Shown here piece by piece: positions 45,330 to 53,965 of a DNA stretch of 64,000 bases; position 1 is the first letter of the stretch; each line of letters begins with the position of its first letter. The position numbers and the translations under genes are program-made. Source of the DNA: Desulfospira joergensenii DSM 10085 (lineage in GTDB: Bacteria; Desulfobacterota; Desulfobacteria; Desulfobacterales; Desulfobacteraceae). Where the stretch lies: the NCBI RefSeq assembly GCF_000420085.1, contig NZ_ATUG01000002.1, positions 310,001 through 374,000 of the forward strand. The letters run 5' to 3'. The notes beneath the pieces are model-generated. The model ran no database searches. It worked only from the letters and a program-made list of their open reading frames with translations, and was not told the origin of the DNA.

Positions 45330-47063
45330 GTGTACGAGAAACTTAACCGATTTGAGCAGGTTCTTTTTGATGTCTGTTCGGTCATCCTGGTCGTTTTTTA
45401 TTCCTGGGCAGCGGTGATACAGCCCATGGCTACCCAATACCACCGGGGGGTATATGTCATCATCACCTATATCCTTGTCTTCCTTTTGTACAAAGCCAAA
45501 ACCAAGATCGGAAGGGTCATAGACTATACTCTGATTCTGCTCTCCATAGCTTCGGTGGGGTATTGGATCACGATGTTTGAAACCATTAATTACAGAACCG
45601 GGGCCGAGACCCAGACAGACATGATCTTTGCCGTTATCGGCGTGCTCATCGGCATTGAACTGGCCCGCCGGGTGGTGGGAAGTGTATTTGTCATCCTGGG
45701 CAGTCTCATGCTTTTGTACGGGGTCTACGGGTACATGGCACCGGATCTGGTCTCCCATGCAGGGGCACCGTTTACAGAGCTTTGCATCTCCATCTTTTAT
45801 AAGAGTGACGGTGTTTTTGGAATTATGGCCAATGTTCTGGCCACCTATGTGATACTCTTTGTATTGTTCGGGGCATATCTTGAAAAATGCGGTGCCCAGA
45901 AGTTTTTCATTGACTGGCCCCTGGCTGCTGTCGGTCATAAGATCGGCGGGCCGGCCAAGGTTTCCGTGATTGCGTCGGGCCTGTTCGGGTCCATTTCAGG
46001 GTCTGCCATTGCCAATACGGTATCCACAGGGATGTTCACCATTCCCATGATGAAAAAAGCGGGATTCAAGCCCCACGTCGCCGGCGGTATTGAGCCCGCA
46101 GCCTCCATCGGAGGTATGTTTATGCCCCCTATCATGGGAGCGGGCGGATTTATCATGGCGGAGCTGACAGGCATGCCCTATTCCAGGATCATGCTTGTGG
46201 CCATTTTTCCAGCCCTGATGTACTTTTTCTCGGTATTCTGCATGGTCCACTATGAGGCGAAAAAAGAGAATATCGTCGGTGAAAAGTCGGAGCATTCGGC
46301 CCTGGAGATCTTCAAAAAGCAGTGGTTTTACACCATTCCCCTGATCATCATCACCATTTTCATGCTCTACGGATTTTCCCCGGGGTATTCGGCCATTATA
46401 GGCCTGGTCTCCTGTATCGTGATCTCCTGGGTGAGAAAGGATACCCGGATCGGACCGAAACGCTTCATCGAAGCGGCCCGGGAGGGTACGGAAAACAGCC
46501 TGAAGATCGGTGCCACCGTGGGGGTGATCGGAATCATCATCGGGGTGCTTACCTTTTCCGGCCTGGTTTTGACCTTTGCCGACATCATGATCGAGCTGGC
46601 CGGCGGCTCCCTGCTGCTGACCATCTTTTTGGTTGCCCTGGCATCCCTGGTTCTCGGGATGGGCGTTCCTGTAACGGCCGCCTACTTGATTACGGCGGTT
46701 GTGGCCGTACCGGCCCTGACCCATCTGGGGGTCAATGAAATCGCAGCCCATATGATCGTATACTGGCTGTCCCAGGATTCCAATATAACGCCGCCGGTAT
46801 GTATTGCAGCCTTTGCCGGGGCCACCATCGCCAAGGCCAATATGTGGAGGACGGCGTTTGCATCCTTTAAGTTTGCCAAGTTCCTCTATCTTGGGCCCAT
46901 CCTGTTCGGCTATGTCCCCGGGTTTTCCCTGGACGGCAGTGCCATGGACATTGTCAAGGCCTTTATCGCCATTCTCTTTGGAACCTGGGCCTATTCCTGG
47001 TTTCTCAGCGGAATCTGGGTCGGTTATATTAAAAACCTGTTTTCAAAAAAAGCAGCATCCTAA
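45330..47063 (+). CDS. TRAP transporter fused 4TM/12TM membrane protein (TAXI type)
   Basis: 577 residues from GTG (AGGAAGG upstream). N-terminal DctQ-like four helices (to about residue 160) are fused to DctM-like helices. Conserved blocks: SGSAIANTVSTGMFTIPMMK, GGIEPAASIGGMFMPPIMGA, GMGVPVTAAYLI, DSNITPPVCIAAFAGA. It imports the ligand of the binding protein with Na+ or H+. Second gene of a two-gene operon ending in a strong terminator. Confidence 0.93.
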   Translation: MYEKLNRFEQVLFDVCSVILVVFYSWAAVIQPMATQYHRGVYVIITYILVFLLYKAKTKIGRVIDYTLILLSIASVGYWITMFETINYRTGAETQTDMIFAVIGVLIGIELARRVVGSVFVILGSLMLLYGVYGYMAPDLVSHAGAPFTELCISIFYKSDGVFGIMANVLATYVILFVLFGAYLEKCGAQKFFIDWPLAAVGHKIGGPAKVSVIASGLFGSISGSAIANTVSTGMFTIPMMKKAGFKPHVAGGIEPAASIGGMFMPPIMGAGGFIMAELTGMPYSRIMLVAIFPALMYFFSVFCMVHYEAKKENIVGEKSEHSALEIFKKQWFYTIPLIIITIFMLYGFSPGYSAIIGLVSCIVISWVRKDTRIGPKRFIEAAREGTENSLKIGATVGVIGIIIGVLTFSGLVLTFADIMIELAGGSLLLTIFLVALASLVLGMGVPVTAAYLITAVVAVPALTHLGVNEIAAHMIVYWLSQDSNITPPVCIAAFAGATIAKANMWRTAFASFKFAKFLYLGPILFGYVPGFSLDGSAMDIVKAFIAILFGTWAYSWFLSGIWVGYIKNLFSKKAAS

Positions 47064-47102
47064 TTTTTTACGGCCTTTTCCTGTTTCAGCCGTAAATGAG
47101 GC

Positions 47103-47147
47103 GTCCCCCCTGGCGGGCATCTTGGCCCATCAGGGGGGACCTGTTTT
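47103..47147 (+). terminator. Terminator of the TAXI-TRAP operon
   Basis: Stem GTCCCCCCTG (47103-47112) with CAGGGGGGAC (47131-47140), extended by GGGC/GCCC inside, followed by CTGTTTTG. Confidence 0.85.
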
Positions 47148-47307
47148 GATGACCCAGCCGGAATGACAGATGGGTAGGCATCCAACTCTTCCTCAGCCTG
47201 AAACCCATCCTGTTTACAATTATTGGTTGCCCCGTCAACGGAGAATACGGTATATCTGTTCCCTGGACCATTGATCCAAAAGAAACCAGGGGAACCGGGC
47301 AGAAACC

Positions 47308-47760
47308 ATGGATAAATTTGAACAGGTGATTGATACCTCAATCGGGTATCTTGTGGGCCGGACCTCCCGGGCCATTGTCAAGCGGCTGACAAAGAAATTT
47401 GCAGAGGCCGGGTTTGATGTCAGTTACGAGCAGTGGAGCGTTCTCGTTCACCTATACCGCAGGGACGGACAGACCCAGCAGGAGCTGTCCAGGAGAGTGG
47501 TCAAGGACAAGGCGGCCATCACCCGGCTTTTACATGTCCTGGAAAAAAAGAATATTGTTCTGAGGATTCCGGACAGGACCGATAAAAGGAGCAACCGGGT
47601 ATACCTGACCCATAAGGCCAAGGTGTTTAAGGAGGAGCTGATCCGCCTGGTGGAGGAAATGCTGTTTGAAGCGGAGCAGGGGATCCCCCCGGAAGAGATG
47701 GATCAATGTAAAGCCACCTTGAACAAGGTGTTTTCAAATTTTGAACGGCTCAACAACTGA
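47308..47760 (+). CDS. MarR-family transcriptional regulator
   Basis: 150 residues. Winged helix in about residues 30-100: SYEQWSVLVHLYRRDGQTQQ, LSRRVVKDKAAITRLLHVLE, wing IPDRTDKRSNRVYLT. Dimerising N- and C-terminal helices present. Such repressors sense phenolic or lipophilic ligands. It lies alone after the TRAP operon, convergent with the response regulator gene; the TRAP operon is a possible target. Confidence 0.88.
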   Translation: MDKFEQVIDTSIGYLVGRTSRAIVKRLTKKFAEAGFDVSYEQWSVLVHLYRRDGQTQQELSRRVVKDKAAITRLLHVLEKKNIVLRIPDRTDKRSNRVYLTHKAKVFKEELIRLVEEMLFEAEQGIPPEEMDQCKATLNKVFSNFERLNN

Positions 47761-47812
47761 ATTTCTCCGGTTGCCCTCTTTGCCTGTTCATGGGATCTTT
47801 GGATTTTTTTCC

Positions 47813-48451
47813 TTACAATTCCACAAGTTTGTTCTGAATGGCAAACCGGGACAGTTCCGCGTTATTTCTCAGGTTTAATTTTTTCAACAATCTCGAGCGA
47901 TAGGTGTCCACGGTCTTGACACTGATGTTATAGGAAATGGCGATCTCCCGGTTGGTGCTTCCCAGGGCAAGTTTTCGTAAGACCTGGAGTTCCCGCATGG
48001 AAAGGGATTCGGTCAGGCTTTTGCTCTGATCTCCCCGGATCACCCGGAGGGCCAGGGCCTCGCTGGCTTTTTCCGTAAGATAGCGGCCACCGGAATATAT
48101 CTTTTTTACCGCGGCCACCAGTTCTTCCGGGGCAGACTGTTTTGTCAGATATCCCATGGCTCCGGCCTCTATGGCCCGGATGACGTACTGATCCTCCTCG
48201 TGCATGGTCAGGATGAGAACCGGGATCTCCGGACAATAGGCATTCATCCGGCTCATCACCTCCAGGCCGTCCATTCCGGGCATGGAGATATCGATCACTG
48301 CCGCGTCGGGTTTGTTTTTCATAGCCTGGTCAAAGGCCTCTTCCCCATCGGATGCTTCTGCAATCACCTTGATTTCATTGGAATCTTCCAATACCTTGCG
48401 CAGGCCTTCCCTGACAATACTATGGTCGTCTGCCAGCAATACCTTGATCAT
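47813..48451 (-). CDS. NarL/FixJ-type response regulator
   Basis: 212 residues. Receiver: acidic pair LLADDHSIVREG, acceptor Asp in AAVIDISMPGMDG, Thr in LILTMHEED, Lys in GYLTKQSAPEE. LuxR-type helix-turn-helix: LSMRELQVLRKLALGSTNRE and ISVKTVDTYRSRLLKKL. All phosphorylation residues are intact. It is 3 bp downstream of its kinase gene, so they form an operon and a pair. Confidence 0.93.
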   Translation of the reverse strand: MIKVLLADDHSIVREGLRKVLEDSNEIKVIAEASDGEEAFDQAMKNKPDAAVIDISMPGMDGLEVMSRMNAYCPEIPVLILTMHEEDQYVIRAIEAGAMGYLTKQSAPEELVAAVKKIYSGGRYLTEKASEALALRVIRGDQSKSLTESLSMRELQVLRKLALGSTNREIAISYNISVKTVDTYRSRLLKKLNLRNNAELSRFAIQNKLVEL

Positions 48452-48454
48452 GGC

Positions 48455-50608
48455 TTATCCTTTCGTATTTACCCTGCATTGGATCTTTGTTCCGTGGGAG
48501 GGCCGGGAAATTATGGTGAGGCTTCCGCCCACAAGATTGGCCCTTTCTTTCATCCCTTCCAGTCCGAAGCCCTGGTTTTCTTTCAGATTTTCAGGTTCGA
48601 ATCCGGATCCGTCATCCTCAATGTTCAGCACAAGCTCATCTTTAATATTTTTCAGTTCCACCAGTATGGTACTTGCCCCTGAATGGCGGATGGCGTTTGT
48701 GACCGCTTCCTGGCCGATCCTGTAAAGGGCCGTGGCCAGGGTATTTGAAATCTCAGGAAAAGGATTATGCCGGAAAACGCAGGAGACGTTGGACCGTTTT
48801 TCAAAATCCGATACAAGGGAATCCAGTGCATCTGCCAGGCCAAGATCATCCAATACCCTCGGCCTCAACCGGTATGCCATGTTCCTGACATCCTGTATGG
48901 TGTCATCGATCAGGGCCTTCATCTTGCCGGCCCGCTGCCCTGCCTTAACGTCTGTCTCTTTGAAATAGTTTTCCACCCAGACCGTATCAATGCGCAGGGC
49001 CGTAAGGACCTGGCCCAGATGGTCGTGGAGCTCCCTTGCCACCAGTTCCTTTTCCCTTTCCTGGGAGGCAATGATGTTTTTGGACAGGTTTTTCAGGTTG
49101 TCCTGGGCCTTTTCAAGCTGGGCCGTCCTCATCTTTACCTGCTGTTCCAGATCAAGGGAGTATTGGGAGAGTTTTTCCTTGGCCTCGTGAAGACCCTGCT
49201 GGGCAATGTTCTTCTCAGTTACATCGACGCTGACCGCCAGGGAGCGGATGATTTCCCCCTCCTGGTTCCGTACCCCGTAGCAGGAGAGGAGGATATCCAT
49301 TTTTTCATTGTTCTTTTTGACCATGGTATAGGGAATATCCTTACAGAATCCCGTACTGAAAAACCGGGGAAAAATTACGCCGAGGGCATATTTTTTCGAC
49401 TCTCTGGTAAAAAATTCCGTAAGATTCCGGCCGACGGCCTCTTCCCTGGAAAAACCCATGACCTCGACCCAGTGGTCCGAGACCCGGGTGATCTTTCCCT
49501 CTGTATCTATGGAATGGAGCATGACCGGTGTTTTATTGTAGATGTGCCGGTATCTTTCCTCACTCATCCTCAATTGGTTTTCTGCCAGTTTTCTCCTGGA
49601 GACTTCCTGGGCTGCCAGCTGGTAGAGGATAAAGACGATGATGCCGGCCAGAAAGGTGACGATGACCACTACGGGGCCGATCACCCGGATAAAAGGTTCG
49701 GTGGCCAGTTTTTCAATCTCTTTATGGTTCCTCAGGGAGAGAATCTGCCATCCCGGGTAATTGGGTACTTCCAGGCCGGATATCAGGAACTCCTCTCCCT
49801 TTGCATCCTTGACAAGGCCGTTCTCTTCCCTGGAAAACCCGCTCCACTCCCAGGGACCGTTTCCAAACTGCTTTGAATCGGCGATCTGATTGAGCCTTTC
49901 ATCGTCCAGGTCCCACAGGAGCCTGAACCTGAGATCGTCCTTGTTGGCAATAAAGATAACCCCTTCCGGATCCACGAACAAAAGGATATCTTCGGCTTTT
50001 TCAAATAAAAAGGTCTCGACAAATTCAATGGAGGATTTGATGACCGCCACGCCCAGGACGGTTTTCCCGGATTCGTCAAAAACCGGGTGGCTGTAATAGA
50101 CCCCCCGTTTCAGGGATGTGGTGCCCAGGGCCAGGTAGGTGGCGGCCCTGCCCTGTACGGCGGACTGGTAATAGGGCCGGAAGGAAAAATCTTTCCCGAC
50201 AAAGCTGTCATGGCGGTTCCTGTTGGAGGAGCAGAGGGTAACCCCGTGGACATCCATGAGATAGGACACGTCCAGGTCCAGGGAAGAGGTATAGATATCC
50301 AGGATCTGGTTGGCCTGGAAAATGGTTTCCAGGTTGGTGTCTTTAAGGACAATTCTCAGTTCCTTCATAGCGGCCAGGGTTTTCACCGGCTTGATATGTT
50401 CGGATAAATAGGTGGACAATTGTCCGGTCAAAAGGCGCAGCCGGGTGTGGGCCTGGGCTTCGGTTTTTTGAAAGGCGGCTTCCCGGAAGGAATGATAGTA
50501 GAGCCACCCTCCGGCGGATGCGGAGAAAAAGGCGAATATAGCCAGGATAAATATGATCAGTCTCAGGCGCATGGTTCCGAGTATGATATGAACGGCTTTA
50601 AATGTCAA
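48455..50608 (-). CDS. Cache-PAS sensor histidine kinase (NarX/DesK-type HisKA_3)
   Basis: 717 residues. TM1 at about 15-38; a periplasmic double-Cache sensor to about 310 (SYLMDVHGVTLCSSNRNRHD, GKDFSFRPYYQSAVQGR), of the DctB-like kind that binds small carboxylates; TM2 about 315-335; a PAS domain about 350-470; coiled coil; HisKA_3 with VARELHDHLGQVLTALR; ATPase with IGQEAVTNAIRHS and DDGSGFEPENLKENQGFGLEG. The ligand may be an organic acid, and the TAXI-TRAP operon 1.4 kb away is a plausible target; both are inference. Confidence 0.9.
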   Translation of the reverse strand: MTFKAVHIILGTMRLRLIIFILAIFAFFSASAGGWLYYHSFREAAFQKTEAQAHTRLRLLTGQLSTYLSEHIKPVKTLAAMKELRIVLKDTNLETIFQANQILDIYTSSLDLDVSYLMDVHGVTLCSSNRNRHDSFVGKDFSFRPYYQSAVQGRAATYLALGTTSLKRGVYYSHPVFDESGKTVLGVAVIKSSIEFVETFLFEKAEDILLFVDPEGVIFIANKDDLRFRLLWDLDDERLNQIADSKQFGNGPWEWSGFSREENGLVKDAKGEEFLISGLEVPNYPGWQILSLRNHKEIEKLATEPFIRVIGPVVVIVTFLAGIIVFILYQLAAQEVSRRKLAENQLRMSEERYRHIYNKTPVMLHSIDTEGKITRVSDHWVEVMGFSREEAVGRNLTEFFTRESKKYALGVIFPRFFSTGFCKDIPYTMVKKNNEKMDILLSCYGVRNQEGEIIRSLAVSVDVTEKNIAQQGLHEAKEKLSQYSLDLEQQVKMRTAQLEKAQDNLKNLSKNIIASQEREKELVARELHDHLGQVLTALRIDTVWVENYFKETDVKAGQRAGKMKALIDDTIQDVRNMAYRLRPRVLDDLGLADALDSLVSDFEKRSNVSCVFRHNPFPEISNTLATALYRIGQEAVTNAIRHSGASTILVELKNIKDELVLNIEDDGSGFEPENLKENQGFGLEGMKERANLVGGSLTIISRPSHGTKIQCRVNTKG

Positions 50609-50737
50609 AACTTAAAGGGTCGGGCCGGATGAACGGCTTTTATAATTGAGAATTTTCAAATATTTTTATAGGATGATCTTTTAGGGGAATTTAAACCAAG
50701 GGGTATCCGAAAAATAATATTCAGAAAGGATCTTTGC

Positions 50738-51025
50738 ATGCCGACCATTGTTTTTAACGCATTTTCATTTTTACAAAAAAAGCTGAGGAAAAAGAACATC
50801 GCCTATTCCGATGCTTCCATGGATCTCAAAGAGGGCACGACGCCAAGGGACCTGCTGGGTCAGGTGGGGCTGACCCGGGAGGAGGTCGAGGTTGTTTTCA
50901 TCAACGGGAAGGTCGGCCCCTTTGATACCGTACTCAGGGACAATGACAGGGTTGCCTTTGTTCCTCCCGGCACCCCGGGCCCTTACAGGGTCTACCTGGG
51001 GTTTAAAAACAAGGACAATGTCTGA
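50738..51025 (+). CDS. MoaD/ThiS-like ubiquitin-fold protein
   Basis: 95 residues with beta-grasp features: DLKEGTTPRDLLGQVGL, VEVVFINGKVGPFDTVLRDN and DRVAFVPPGTPGP. MoaD/ThiS sulfur carriers end in Gly-Gly at this point; here the chain goes on for about 13 residues (YRVYLGFKNKDNV), so it may act without C-terminal activation, be processed, or be a ubiquitin-like Mut7-C-type adaptor. Its stop overlaps the ThpR start by 8 bp. The window also encodes a pterin enzyme, but far away. Confidence 0.7.
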   Translation: MPTIVFNAFSFLQKKLRKKNIAYSDASMDLKEGTTPRDLLGQVGLTREEVEVVFINGKVGPFDTVLRDNDRVAFVPPGTPGPYRVYLGFKNKDNV

Positions 51026-51776
51026 ACGGCCGGAACGATTCCGGGCCTTTATCGCCATATCCCTGCCCGGCCGTGTCAAACAGGAGTTAAAGCGACTCCA
51101 GGACCGCCTTAAGGCAAAAGGAATAAAGGCCTCCTGGCCCAGGACCGAGGCCCTTCATCTGACCCTGAAATTCCTGGGAGAGGTCCCGGAGGATCAGGTT
51201 ACAGCCGTTCAGGCCTGCATGGCCAGGGCCGTGGCCCAGGTTCCCTGTTTCCAACTCAATGCCGGCGGGATCGGGGTCTTTCCCGGAATCAAAAAGGCCC
51301 GGGTCATATGGGCCGGGACCGGAGGCCGGACAGACATTCTTGAGCAGGTTTTCAGGAACCTGGACAGGGAGCTTGCGCTTCTCGGGTTTCAAAAGGAAAA
51401 ACGGCGCTTCTCCCCGCATTTTACCCTGGCCCGGATTAAAAAAGGGATATCCCCCAAAACTCTGATTCAACTGATTCAGGAATGCAATGACATCAGGTCT
51501 GGATTTTTTAGGGTAAGGACCCTGGATCTGTTCAAAAGCAAGCTTCTGCCCGGGGGAGCGGTCCATTCAAAATTATTCGAGGCGGAACTTGGGAGGAATG
51601 TAAAGTCAGAAAAAAAATCAATCAATGATTTTTTGTTTGGATTTGAAAATAGGTCTCCTGATTTTTCTGTTCCTGGATTTCATCGGCTGAAAAATTTTCA
51701 AGGTCAGCCTCCAGTTTTTTTTCAGAAAAAATTCCTTTTAAGATGGTTCCCTGAAAAACTTTTCCTGAGATTTTGA
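51018..51776 (+). CDS. thpR: RNA 2',3'-cyclic phosphodiesterase, 2H family (extended C-terminus)
   Basis: 252 residues from ATG 51018, which overlaps the MoaD-like gene (an upstream in-frame ATG lies inside that gene). Both HxTx motifs of the 2H family are present: HLTLKFLG and HFTLARIKKG. The domain proper ends near residue 190 (GGAVHSKLFEAELG), the usual length. A further 60 or so codons, AT-rich and Phe/Lys-rich, run 155 bp into the 3' end of the opposite-strand FapA gene; this tail is probably a lost-stop extension. Role: tRNA or RNA end processing. Confidence 0.85.
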   Translation: MSERPERFRAFIAISLPGRVKQELKRLQDRLKAKGIKASWPRTEALHLTLKFLGEVPEDQVTAVQACMARAVAQVPCFQLNAGGIGVFPGIKKARVIWAGTGGRTDILEQVFRNLDRELALLGFQKEKRRFSPHFTLARIKKGISPKTLIQLIQECNDIRSGFFRVRTLDLFKSKLLPGGAVHSKLFEAELGRNVKSEKKSINDFLFGFENRSPDFSVPGFHRLKNFQGQPPVFFQKKFLLRWFPEKLFLRF

Positions 51777-53898
51777 TTTCACAGGAATTTTTTTGTGTCC
51801 TGGACCATTCATAGAAAGAATAAAGATCCTGTTCAAGGGAAAGAATTTCATTTTCATTTTTTTTCTGTAAAGATAAAAGCTCAAGCTCTATTTTTTTTAT
51901 TTCATTTTCATATTTCTTTTTCGAAGCGTTAAACTTTTTTATGGAGGAGACAGCCCGATCCATTCTGGTTTCAAAACTTTTTATCAGGGCAGCAATGTTT
52001 TTTTGTTTTTCTTTTTTAATTAAATTCTTTTTGCTGTTGTACTCTTGAACAAGAATTTGTTTTTTTTCTTTTGCCCGGTCATGAAACATTTTAAGGTCGA
52101 TCATTTTTTGAAATGCTTTTTTAGAAAGATGCTCCTGCTCCTCTTTTGTTTTTTCAAGATCTTCCTCTTCAGATTTGATTTCACGGATCTTTTGATCAAT
52201 GTACTTTTTATACTCGATCAGGTAATGTTCGCCACCTGCGCAGAGAGTGCATGGGGCTGTTTTTTTATTGCCGGCCCCCGAAAGAGAGATTCCTTTTTTG
52301 GCATAAATTTTTGAGCTGATTATCCGGCATTGATCCGAATCCACCTTACCGGCACAGAAGACCCTGGAATCAAATATTTCATTCCGGATATGGATATTTC
52401 CAAAACTCAAGATAAAGCAATTGTGAAGATACCGGGCATGAATATCTCCATGGGCCAGGATGAAGCTGTCCGTGATTCCCACATCCGAATGGATATCGCC
52501 CAGGGCCTCAATCCTGGCGCCCCTTATTTCGGAGGCTTTGATCCGGCCGGCAGTAACGGGAAAAGCACCGGTTAAAATTCCGGATATGGTCAGGTTGCTG
52601 TATGCATCCGGCAAATCTCCGTATTTTAAATCCAGGTCTTCCAGAAGATGAAGGGTGGGATGGATATATATCTTCCTGGCAATGGAAACAGAAGGGATTC
52701 CGCTCTTGGCGGCGATAATTCCGGATCCGTCTCTGGAAGGCCGGGTCCCCGGGCCGCTTCTGAAGGTAAAGCTCTTTCCCGTATCCCTGGATCTTGTTTT
52801 TTCTCCTTTGACATTGGTTCTCTCACACTCCACCGGCCCCGGTTTTTCCCAGGTTAGTTCTTCTCCCTTCCTGGTGTCTCCCTGTTCTTCCTGGCCTGTA
52901 CGGGCAAGAAAAGCCGTTTTTTTGGCCCGGATCAAGGCCTCTGAAAAATCCTGATAGGCCGCAGTGAATTCAAGATCCTTGTTTTCCAGATGGCATTGGA
53001 GGATGGGGTCCGGATAAATCCCATGGGTGATCCCCATGGCGGCCAGCTTTTCCTTGAGCGCGGCCAAGCCGGTCCGGGGTCGGCCTTCCCCGCTAATGAA
53101 GACCTTTGCCTCCATCATATCCGGACTGATATTTACCTGAATCTCTTCTTGGGGCGTCTCATCAGACCTGTTCTGCTCCTTTAAAATTATATCTTTCTGC
53201 TCCGGGGTCAGGCTCTCCATGTCAACCATGATGCTGCCCAGGGCGTTTATGGTATTGTTGAGTTCAAACTCCTGTGCCTGAATCTCCTGGGCCTCTTCAA
53301 TATCCGACCTGGAGGCAAACCCCTTTTCAAGGACGTTTTCCGCAAATTCAACATCAAGGGCTTTGATCCTGAGAAACTGCTCTTCGTAATCCGACAGGTC
53401 CACTTCTTTTTCATGGGGGGTGTTTTCTTTGCGGATTTTGCTGGCCCTGCGTTCCAGAAAGGTCTGTTCCTGTAAGACCTGATTTTTCTGTTTTTCCGTG
53501 ATCACCCTGGATTCAACCAGGATATCCCCGATGAGTTTCTTTAATCTGGCCCGCTTAAATTCCTTTTTCTGGAATTCCAGGGCTCTTTGTACATCTTCTT
53601 CCGTGGCAAACCCCTTTTCCACGGCGATTTTACCAAATTCTTTGCCGCTTTTCTTGACGGCATGGTACTCCTGGATCAATTTCAACAGGCCGACCTGATA
53701 TCCTGTGGCAAGCCTCTGGCTCAGGAGTAGGGTTGAATAATCTTCAGGCTGCTTTTCTTTGATTTTCAGGGCATGGAGGGAAGTGATTTGTTTGTGCTGG
53801 ATCTTGTCAATGGTGCCGTATTGAAGGGCAAGATCGGCAAGGCTGGGAATGCTGGTTTCGCTCACTCTTTTCAATTCCAAACAATGGGTTTGCGTCAA
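51622..53898 (-). CDS. FapA/DUF342-domain protein with two N-terminal repeats
   Basis: 758 residues, soluble. Two similar segments, 97 residues apart, at about 88-145 (GKIAVEKGFATEEDVQ, GDILVESRVITEKQKNQ) and 185-242 (ENVLEKGFASRSDIEE, GSIMVDMESLTPEQKD), resemble type II secretion/MshE N-terminal modules. FapA core about 400-540 with beta-helix repeats (GRIKASEIRGARIEALGDI, HSDVGITDSFILAHGDI). Coiled coil about 570-690, then a short tail. FapA proteins are linked to flagella or cell-surface polymers; no flagellar genes lie here. Confidence 0.8.
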   Translation of the reverse strand: MTQTHCLELKRVSETSIPSLADLALQYGTIDKIQHKQITSLHALKIKEKQPEDYSTLLLSQRLATGYQVGLLKLIQEYHAVKKSGKEFGKIAVEKGFATEEDVQRALEFQKKEFKRARLKKLIGDILVESRVITEKQKNQVLQEQTFLERRASKIRKENTPHEKEVDLSDYEEQFLRIKALDVEFAENVLEKGFASRSDIEEAQEIQAQEFELNNTINALGSIMVDMESLTPEQKDIILKEQNRSDETPQEEIQVNISPDMMEAKVFISGEGRPRTGLAALKEKLAAMGITHGIYPDPILQCHLENKDLEFTAAYQDFSEALIRAKKTAFLARTGQEEQGDTRKGEELTWEKPGPVECERTNVKGEKTRSRDTGKSFTFRSGPGTRPSRDGSGIIAAKSGIPSVSIARKIYIHPTLHLLEDLDLKYGDLPDAYSNLTISGILTGAFPVTAGRIKASEIRGARIEALGDIHSDVGITDSFILAHGDIHARYLHNCFILSFGNIHIRNEIFDSRVFCAGKVDSDQCRIISSKIYAKKGISLSGAGNKKTAPCTLCAGGEHYLIEYKKYIDQKIREIKSEEEDLEKTKEEQEHLSKKAFQKMIDLKMFHDRAKEKKQILVQEYNSKKNLIKKEKQKNIAALIKSFETRMDRAVSSIKKFNASKKKYENEIKKIELELLSLQKKNENEILSLEQDLYSFYEWSRTQKNSCEIKISGKVFQGTILKGIFSEKKLEADLENFSADEIQEQKNQETYFQIQTKNH

Positions 53899-53965
53899 TC
53901 ACTGGCACTATTCAATCAGGGAGAACAGAATAAGGGAATTCAAAAGCAAAGTAAACCCTTGGATT

